Part shown: positions 56,936 through 64,000 of the stretch, piece after piece
Layout: every line of letters starts with the position of its first letter
Position numbering within the stretch: position 1 is the stretch's first letter
DNA from: Neurospora tetrasperma FGSC 2508
Taxonomy: Eukaryota > Ascomycota > Sordariomycetes > Sordariales > Sordariaceae
Direction of reading: 5' to 3'
NCBI RefSeq assembly: GCF_000213175.1
Contig: NW_009799100.1
Location: 1,667,887-1,731,886 of the forward strand
Length of the DNA: 64,000 bases
Program-made: the position numbers and the translations under genes
Notes under the pieces: model-generated
Databases searched by the model: none
What the model was told of the DNA's origin: nothing
The model's input: only the letters and a program-made list of their open reading frames with translations

Positions 56936-58527
56936 ATGGAGAAGCCCTCTCTCGACCTCGTGGCCATGTCCACCAACCCAGATGGTTTATCTTCATCAAC
57001 AACAAAAACTTCTCAGTCTTCTCGTCAAACAGACTCATTCTTCAAAAGTGTCCAATGGCAAGTCCTCACACCTCCAAATCTTCCAGGCAGAATCCTCATG
57101 CAAAACCCAACCCGCTAACAAACACCAGGTCTGCGGACGGCACAACCCTCTTCACCTCCTCCTCCTCCAACCGAATCAACACCTTCGTCCTTCCCTCCAC
57201 CCTCCTCGCGCCCCACGGTGACTCTCCCCTCACCCTCACCCCCCAAGGCACCCTCTACCTCCCCGAACCCACCGCGGCCATCGCGCCCTGTCCATACTTC
57301 GCCCTCGAACAGCCCTCAACACAATGCATTCTGACAGCCAGCACCGACCACCCGATTCATTTACACCACGCTTTTCCTCAACCACCACCACCATCATCAT
57401 CCCAATCCTCATCCCTCGACGACGACGACGACTCCACCTTTGGTTTGCCACAGCACAAGCAACAACAACCAAAACCCCTCGCCACCTTCCGCCTCATCCA
57501 CGCCGAAACAGAGCGCTACCTCCCCATCACCTCCCTCCTCTGGTCTTTTCCAGGAACCCACTTCCTCGCCGGCTCCACCAACTGTCTCTCGCTCTTCGAC
57601 GTCTCCCGACCCGACCTAGGACTTTCCGACACCCCGCTCTTGACCATCAAAACCACGGGCGGCCCGTCTGCTCAACACAAATCCGGAAACGGAGCCCGGG
57701 TGGTGGGCATGAAGGGCACGATCTCCGCGCTGGCGATGCAACCCTTGAGTCACGGCGATTATGGTACCGGGGCCAACGTGGTAAGCGCGGGCACGTGGAC
57801 GAGAAACTTGGGATTATATGATTTACATCGGGCGGGCGCTTGCGTCGCTACTTGGAATGTTGCGCAGGCTGCTTCCCTGGCAAAGATAGGGGGCCGGGGG
57901 GTGTTACAGACGGTTTGGAGTCCGTGTGGGCGGTATCTGGTGGTGAACGAGCGGGAGTCGAGTGGGCTTTTGGTCTATGATTTGAGGGGGACGCATCGGT
58001 TGTTGGCATGTTTACGAGGGAGGGATGGAGAGACGAATCAGAGGTTGAGTTGTGATATTTTCCCGGGAACGAATGAGGAAGTGGGTGGGTTTGAGGTCTG
58101 GGCGGGGACGAGGGACGGCAAGGTGGTGGTTTGGGAAGGGGTCGGAATGAGGGAGGGGAGTGTCGAGCCGAATTATGATTTCGAGGTGGGTGCGCAGGGG
58201 TCGGCGGTAGGCGGGACGGCGATGCATATGAGCGGGTCGGTGTTGGCTACTTGTTCGGGGTCGTGGAAGTTTCCGGATGATGATAGCGAGAGTTCTGGCT
58301 CGGAGCCGGAGTCGGATTCTGGTTCTGATGACATTGAGTCTGGGAGCTCCAGCAATGAGAGTGACTCAGAGGAAGAGGGGATGGGGACATCGCAGCAACA
58401 ACGAGGCAGAGCCAGGCCACCTCCGGCGATTGTTGAAGAGACCAGTCTGAAGGTATGGAGTATCACTGCAGGTAACATGGTTCAAAGCGGTCATCGGGAG
58501 GAGGTCAATGAGCCATACGAGACCTGA
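56936..58527 (+). CDS. WD40 protein, Swt21/TCAB1 (WDR79)-like
   Basis: Two exons (56936-57057, 57129-58527) give 506 aa. The 71-nt intron (57058-57128) has a GC donor (TG|GCAAGT) and AG acceptor and joins FFKSVQW in frame to SADGTTLFTSS. Repeats of a beta-propeller follow: SADGTTLFT, ITSLLWSFPGTHFLAGSTN, ISALAMQPL...VVSAGTWTRNLGLYDL, LQTVWSPCGRYLVVNERES and FEVWAGTRDGKVVVWEG. The VQWSADG and GTWTRNLGLYD patterns are characteristic of the Swt21/WDR79 group, which acts in small-RNP and telomerase RNA trafficking or in splicing. An acidic Ser-rich insert (DDDSESSGSEPESDSGSDD) precedes the last blade. Two further well-formed introns after GCAG at about 58471 suggest an alternative end or a spliced 3' UTR. 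Confidence 0.85.
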
Positions 58528-58745
58528 CCTTACAGAGCTGGAGATATCCGAATTCATGGTATGTCACCACTTTGTGCACGCGAGCCTTCATTTCGCGATG
58601 AAGCTAACTTCATGTCCTGTCTGTTTTATGGCAGGTCGTGCTTGGTGGCCAAAACTTCGAAAGACAGTCTATTTTGCAGTGCTGCATAGCGAACAGTCAG
58701 CACTATGTGAGTTTCCTTCGTCTTTTACTCAACCATGTTCCCTCA

Positions 58746-61700
58746 TCACTCCCATGGTGAAGAATTGTGGCCAAGCCCATCAGAAAACTGCTTCATGGGA
58801 TCATCTGGACCTAAGCCGCCAGAGAATTCGATATCATCACTGAAAATATCAACAACCTCCTTATCCTGACTCATCCCGCTGTTGTCCACCTCTTTCACAT
58901 TTCCGTCTCCCCAGGGCTCATCAACCACAGCGCTCACTGCATCCAGAAGCCTCCTCCCACCAAATATTTCCGCAAACTTCTCTGCCCTCTCGTCTTTCGA
59001 CATCATCAGGAAGGCCGGCAAGCCGTACAGCTTACCCTCCTTTCCACCGATCGCAACCTCGTCATCAGGAACCCTGAGCATCCCAAGGACAACCTGCGCA
59101 GCAAAAACATTCATTCCCGCTCTCCGCAGGAAAAGCTCCCAACCTGTTTCCACAGGCAGCAGTATGCTCTGCCACTCTTGAGCTTCAGTTCCATAATCGC
59201 ATATTGTAGCTGCCACCCACTTGGCCAGCGTCTCGGTGCCTCCGCCAACATAATAGACGTACACGTCAGTTTGCGCCTGTAGCGCACTCGCGAAACACTG
59301 GAACTCGGCGAGGGCTTTCGCGTCAGATTGGGAGAGCGGGTTCATGGTCTCACTGTGTTTGTTTCCCTCTGAGATGAGAACGATCAGCCGTTCATGACGT
59401 ATTGCTACGTTCTCGACTACATTGCGGAAGGTTGGCTGTTGTTGTAGTTGCTGTTGCTGGCCTGGGGCTGCGGGGAGGGGTTTCTGTCTTAGTTTTACCA
59501 TGGTCGTAACTATAATCCCTGTGGCTGGGGACAAGACGAAGTCGGCCTCATCGCAATTTGGCTGCTTGCTACCCGGGGGCGCGTTTTCTGCCCTGAGTCG
59601 CTCGTGGTCGCGTACGATGAGGTTAATTCCTGGCACCAATTTCTCCAGATGGCTCGTGATAATATTTGATACTGCAGCAGACACGATTATCCGAGGCGGA
59701 GTTTTGGGGTGGACGATGTCCGGAGAAACAGCAAGAATGATTGCGGGCGCAGGTTGAGCCTTGGGTTCCGTGGGCTTCGTGTTGGAGACGGCTGCGGATT
59801 CTGGCTGGGGCAGCGTCGGTCGGTTGAAGAAGCGGCTATGGCTGAGCTTGGCCTTTTTTGGCATGTTCATTTCGACGAAATTTTCCACAAGCGAGCCAAA
59901 GTCCATATACTCGTTCTCAAAACCCTTCAGTACGTGTGTCGAGTTCGGCACGTCATGGTTGGTTATGTCGAGGACCCGGATCAGAGGTCCGGTAACTGGT
60001 GACGACTGCCGTTGGATGGGTCCAAGTTGCCTCTTCTTTCCACGCAAAAGGCTTGTCAGGTCTCGAGATTGCAACATGGCAAGAGGGGGCGACGACAGGC
60101 CCTGCCTAGTCTGTACATCCATGGATTGTTGAGCCTGGCAGGCATGTGCTGACCTACTGCAAGGACGGACTGTCTTGATGCTCGTGCTTGAGAGGACCAA
60201 TTCTTTTGATGGGGGGACACTGGGTTCCCTTGATCTCTCCTCAAGGAGTTCATCTTTATCATCTTCATCCCTACGCAGGAACAACAGCCTGGGTTGTGTG
60301 TTGACGAAATCGGCACTTGTTTGTATCTCGCCTTCCCACGGTTCCTCCAGGAAGAAAGCAAGAACACTTGGAACAACCTCAACCGCCTCTGTTGTCAATT
60401 GTTTCTCGGCCATGTGGGCCAAGGGTGCCCATACCATTTGCTGCTCCTTGATGTTGTCTTTTCGCCATTTGATGCCCTTCCAGTCAACGTCGGTTGTTTT
60501 CCGTATCCATTCAAACATGACCTGGGCAGTCCAAAAGTGTTCGTCCCATTCACGGACAGGAATGGAGAAATCCATCACTGGAGCTGTGACTCGTGCGGTT
60601 GCGTCAAGTGGCTGAAGTTGCTCCTGCTCAACAGAGCGCATCACTCTTGTTGCGGTCTCTTCAAAGAAGTCGTTCAGTCGGCCATCCAACTCACCTCCTT
60701 TGCTTGGAACGGTGTCGCTGGCCATGAGGTCTTTGGCCTCTTTCAGGTCCTCAGGTAGCAGGACGCGGGGAGGAGCCTTGTCTGCAATTACAAGGCTATC
60801 ATTCGGTAGCAGAGGTACTTCTATCTTGAAATCCCGAGCAATCAGTTCCGGGGAAGACGAAGATGATCTGGGCACCGAAAATTCCCCGGCTCTTATCATT
60901 CCTGATACGTCGATATCATCGTATCTGTCCGGTGATTTGGACTTCTCGGAAGCAATGCCGCTCCAGAAGTTGTTGTCTTTGGACAGAATTTTTCCTTCTA
61001 CTGCCTCTAACTCTGCGCTCAAAGAAGAGTCTGGGTCGGATAGAATCGGGATCGCACAAGTTTTGTCGTCGGGAATGTAATACTCTGGTTCGGGGCGTGT
61101 TCGAGGACTCAGCGGAGGGGTTACATGCTCTACCCTGTTCAGCTAGTTCTTGTCAGTTGATGTTCTTCCGCGTAACCGAAGAAAAGTCACTGGTGTGTTA
61201 CATACTCCGCTGTACGTTGAGACGCTTTCCATGAGGTCACGCTGTTCATCGTCACCCCAGTCTGCCTTGAGACTCTGAACCAAGAACATCAGCGTGTCCT
61301 TGGTGACTTCGATTGTCTCCTTGGTCAGACTCTCCATAAGTGCCTCGTCGCCTTTCCGCGCGCTTTCAGGAAACTCGAGACCTTCCCCTTGTTCAATATC
61401 GACCGGATGCAATGGAAGATGATGATCTGGTAGCGGGACCTTATGAAAGGCCGCAATCCGTCTCTCCATCCTTCTGCAGTCCGCCTGGTGATCACTCCGC
61501 AGCACAGGTTGTTCGATCTTGAGCTTCAACTCGGCGGTCTCAGTGAAGCACAGTTCTGCCATATGCTCCGCTACCTCTTGGTCTGTACAAGGCTTACAGA
61601 CTTGTTGAAGGAGTGCAAGGGACTCTGCTGACACAGACCACTGCTCTGCTTTTCCGAGGATGGGCCGAAAAGCGAGCTCTTCAAGGGGCTTTTCCGATTC

Positions 61701-61940
61701 GATTATTTCTCCGAACTCGGTCTGAATGAGAGTTGCCGCGATACAGGCATCCCTCTCGAGTACACCCTTCCACGGATCCAGCTTCAAGCTGTCAACGGTG
61801 AGGCCATGGCATCGCGCATACTCGTCTGCATCTGGATCATCCGAGATGGATGATTGATCACAGTCGCTTGTTGCTCTGCACGCATTGCTGGGCAGAGAAC
61901 TTTCCAAGGAGATCAAATCGGTGCTCGTTTCAAGGTCCAT
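58746..61940 (-). CDS. Zip2/SHOC1-like meiotic protein candidate (XPF-type fold)
   Basis: Two exons (61206-61940, 58746-61142) join in phase across a 63-nt intron (61143-61205; GTATGT donor, ACTGAC branch site, ACTAG acceptor) to give 1043 aa. The first half is mostly hydrophilic with PXXP-type patches. The N-terminal part (FRPILGKAEQWSVSAESLAL; REWDEHFWTAQVMFEWI) is helical. Near the C-terminus an XPF/ERCC4-like Rossmann core (ERLIVLISEGNKHSE, LAEFQCFASALQAQTDVYVY, YVGGGTETLAKWVAATI) is followed by a helix-hairpin-helix pair (LRRAGMNVFAAQVVLGML; LPAFLMMSKDERAEKFAEIF...LLDAVSAVV). That order is found in Zip2/SHOC1, which binds branched recombination intermediates and promotes class I crossovers in meiosis. 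I see no ERKxxxD catalytic motif, which fits a non-nuclease. Other XPF-like families remain possible. Confidence 0.65.
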
Positions 61941-63107
61941 CTTCTGGTCTTGCGATCGTCAACGGTCTCGTACCCCCGGGTATCAATGCTTCTAAAGATG
62001 GTGGATGAGTGATGACGGCGTGGATAAAGATGTCAGAAAAGCATCACAGATCATGGCGTAGAGGCATTCTGTGGTGGGAACTTAAGTTGGCCACACGTCA
62101 ATGTGTTGTTCACTCTCGACATTTCGAAACTCTGTCCCCATCTCATTTAGCCGTCTGCGTTTTTGCTGGTCAGTAGGAAGTAGCGATGCCTCACACCTTC
62201 CTCACTTGCACCATACATCCTCCGCGCCTTCCAATTGGCAGAGGAAAGAGCAGAGCGGGAGCCCAGCATTTTTCACGCTTCCCATCCTTTTGACCTGTGT
62301 CCTCGAAATTTCTGACTCTCAAGCCAGTAGAGTCGACCGCCCGAGTCACTTAGTTCCTCTAGTACCTGGTACAAGACCAATAATTGACACGGACTTGGGA
62401 TTCATTATCTCTCATCAACAACCCTGATGAAGCGAACATAAGGCTTGCAGGTGAGCTCACCAGGCGGTGAGATTGTCACCACGCAAACTTTCTCGAAATG
62501 TTTTACCTTGGCTTGGCTTCGACCTTGCCGTCCGCGGCGTTGTCACTCTGGACGGCCCGTTGCCGCCAAAGGATCGCCCTCCCGTCTACTATGTAACACC
62601 CCCAACCTAAACCCTTTTAGGACAAATAGTGCAGTCCCCATATGCTCTTCCAGATCGTCACAACATGAAGACACCTCGACCTGCATATAGACCACGCACT
62701 TTCCGAGACATGGACAGCCAGTCAGCCAGTTTCGATGTTACCCCAGCATGTGAATCTCTTATCTGTTAGTGTTACCATTACTTTGGCTGCCATTCCTTAT
62801 CTAACAGCTTCCATTCCCGTTGCTTTTCTGGATTTGGTAATACATCCCCCTGGATTCTTTTTCCCAACTTGTTGCCCTCAAGATGTCGCCGTACAGAATC
62901 TACGAAAATGGCAATGAGCTGGGAGCTTGGCAAATGGATTAACAAACCCACGTGTCGATAAGAAGGGTCAATGAGAGAAAGCATAATTCAGCTGCTTTCT
63001 GGTCCACGCTCTGTTCCTATAAGTCGTTTGTCTACTCCTTCTCTGTCTGTGTCATTGATTCCCAAAATTCCTACCGAATCGCAAGACACCTCCTCACGAT
63101 ACCCGAG
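61941..63107. promoter_or_regulatory. Divergent promoter region, Zip2-like gene and ammonium transporter
   Basis: 1.17 kb separating two genes that face away from each other. No tight set of GATA-type (nitrogen regulator) sites stood out by eye. Holds no plausible gene. Confidence 0.45.
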
Positions 63108-64000
63108 ATGACGGTGTCACCCGTTCTAGCAGCCTGGGAGGCTTGCGACAAGACAGACACTCTCTTCGTCCTCATCTGCACCGTCATCTGCTGGACCATT
63201 GTACCAACTGTAAGAGGCTCCCCTTTCTCAACACGTTCCGGCATATTCACCCATCATCTGACTGTTTCTGGTTGACGAACAGGTCGGCATAGCCTACTCA
63301 GGATACACATGGAAGCGCAACGCCCTCCACGCCGCCATGCCCGCCATCCTCACCATCGCAACATGCTCGATCCAGTGGTTCATTGTTGGATACACACTTG
63401 CCTACGGCGAGGGCGGCTGGTTCTTTGGTTCTCTCAAGCACTTCTTCCATAAGGGTGTGCTAGCTGAGCCTGTAGGATCAATTCCGGAAATCCTGTTCAG
63501 CGAGTTTCAGTTGGTTTTTGAGGCAACGGTTTGTGCAATTGCTGTGGGCGGATTCTGCGAGAGGGGGAGGCTGTTACCGGTTATTCCGTTCATCTTTGTG
63601 AGTAACTATAGACTGGGAACTTGGGCAATTTTTTGAAGGGTGAGGAGAGAATGATATGCTAATGGCTAGAGACGGGACAGCTGTGGGCAACATTTATCTA
63701 CTGCCCGCTGGCACACATGGTCTGGGGCGGAGGCTTGCTTGGAGAGACTTTAGGCGTGCTGGACTTTGCAGGAGGTAAGTCGACAATCTCAAACAGCAAC
63801 CTACATCCAGATCATGAAGCGACAGGACAACAGTTGACCAAGCTCTTCCCTCGTCCAGGAACTCCTGTCCACGTCTGCTCCGGCGCCACCGCTACCGCCA
63901 TCAGCATCTACCTCTCCTACCCGCTCTTTCGCTCGCGCAAGTCCGACGTGCGTACGCCCACCCACATCCGCATCCACCGACCGGGTAACTCTTTCTTCCA
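63108..64000 (+). CDS. Ammonium transporter (Amt/Mep family), 5' part
   Basis: Exons 63108-63209, 63283-63597, 63681-63774 and 63859-64000 (open at the window end) with introns of 73, 83 and 84 nt. The start is [20 protein letters not shown]. Membrane segments follow: [77 protein letters not shown] and [20 protein letters not shown]. The [10 protein letters not shown] and (V)HVCSGATA stretches match Amt family members. Ammonium transporters move NH4+ across the plasma membrane, and in fungi some also act as nitrogen sensors. The final part visible ([13 protein letters not shown]) lies in the loop after the fifth helix. The 3' part lies outside the window. Confidence 0.9.

Overview
The window is nuclear DNA from a filamentous ascomycete, most likely Sordariaceae (Neurospora/Sordaria type). 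Three things point there. Genes carry short introns of about 46-330 nt with GTATGT/GTAAGT-like donors and CTGAC/CTAAC-like branch sites. The Rieske protein (231 aa once spliced) reads essentially as I remember Neurospora crassa FES-1, and the neighbouring DDB1 has the expected length (1158 aa). Gene density is low, with long intergenic stretches. I saw no rRNA, convincing tRNA, CRISPR array, intact transposon or retroelement.

Layout. At 1-570 (-) lies the 5' part of BEM1, then a gene-poor stretch to 5.4 kb. At 5.4-10 kb a divergent pair encodes a SAC3/GANP (Thp3/LENG8-type) protein (-) and ESCRT-II VPS36 (+). At 10.4-13.6 kb are a probable mitochondrial membrane protein (-) and a small Gly-rich repeat protein (-). 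At 14.7-17.9 kb (-) is one 1007-aa gene joining an acidic N-terminus, a C2H2 finger, two DUF3716-like cysteine modules and a cupin-like tail. At 19.2-21.5 kb are two decaying carbohydrate-enzyme genes: an SGNH esterase frameshifted by a 20-bp tandem duplication, and a GH5 beta-mannanase relic whose 3' end has been inverted. At 22.7-25.1 kb (+) is a TRP/Yvc1-type vacuolar cation channel. At 28-29.5 kb (+) is a single-pass cell-surface glycoprotein, and at 30.6-31.5 kb (+) a DJ-1/Hsp31 protein. At 32-35.9 kb (-) is a large Gln-rich protein. At 38.6-44.2 kb (+) DDB1 and the Rieske protein lie in tandem. At 45.4-46.1 kb is a possible two-exon gene. At 46.8-48.7 kb (+) is a secreted Asp-rich repeat protein. 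At 49.3-51.8 kb (-) is a HET-domain protein. At 52.6-56 kb are an R3H-domain protein (-) and a PQ-loop membrane protein (-). At 56.9-58.5 kb (+) is a WD40 Swt21/TCAB1-like protein. At 58.7-61.9 kb (-) is a Zip2/SHOC1-like XPF-fold meiotic candidate. At 63.1 kb to the end (+) is the 5' part of an ammonium transporter.

The gene set is mostly unrelated housekeeping: polarity, ESCRT, respiration, ubiquitin ligase/heterochromatin, meiosis and nitrogen uptake. It does not look like a single pathway or cluster. The most unusual items are the inverted segment inside the mannanase relic, the duplication-disrupted esterase next to it, the multidomain C2H2/DUF3716 protein, and the secreted protein with two different repeats sharing a 19-residue period. 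All exon boundaries were derived by hand from splice signals and reading-frame continuity. Each multi-exon model was checked for length divisible by three, except the two genes cut by the window edge.
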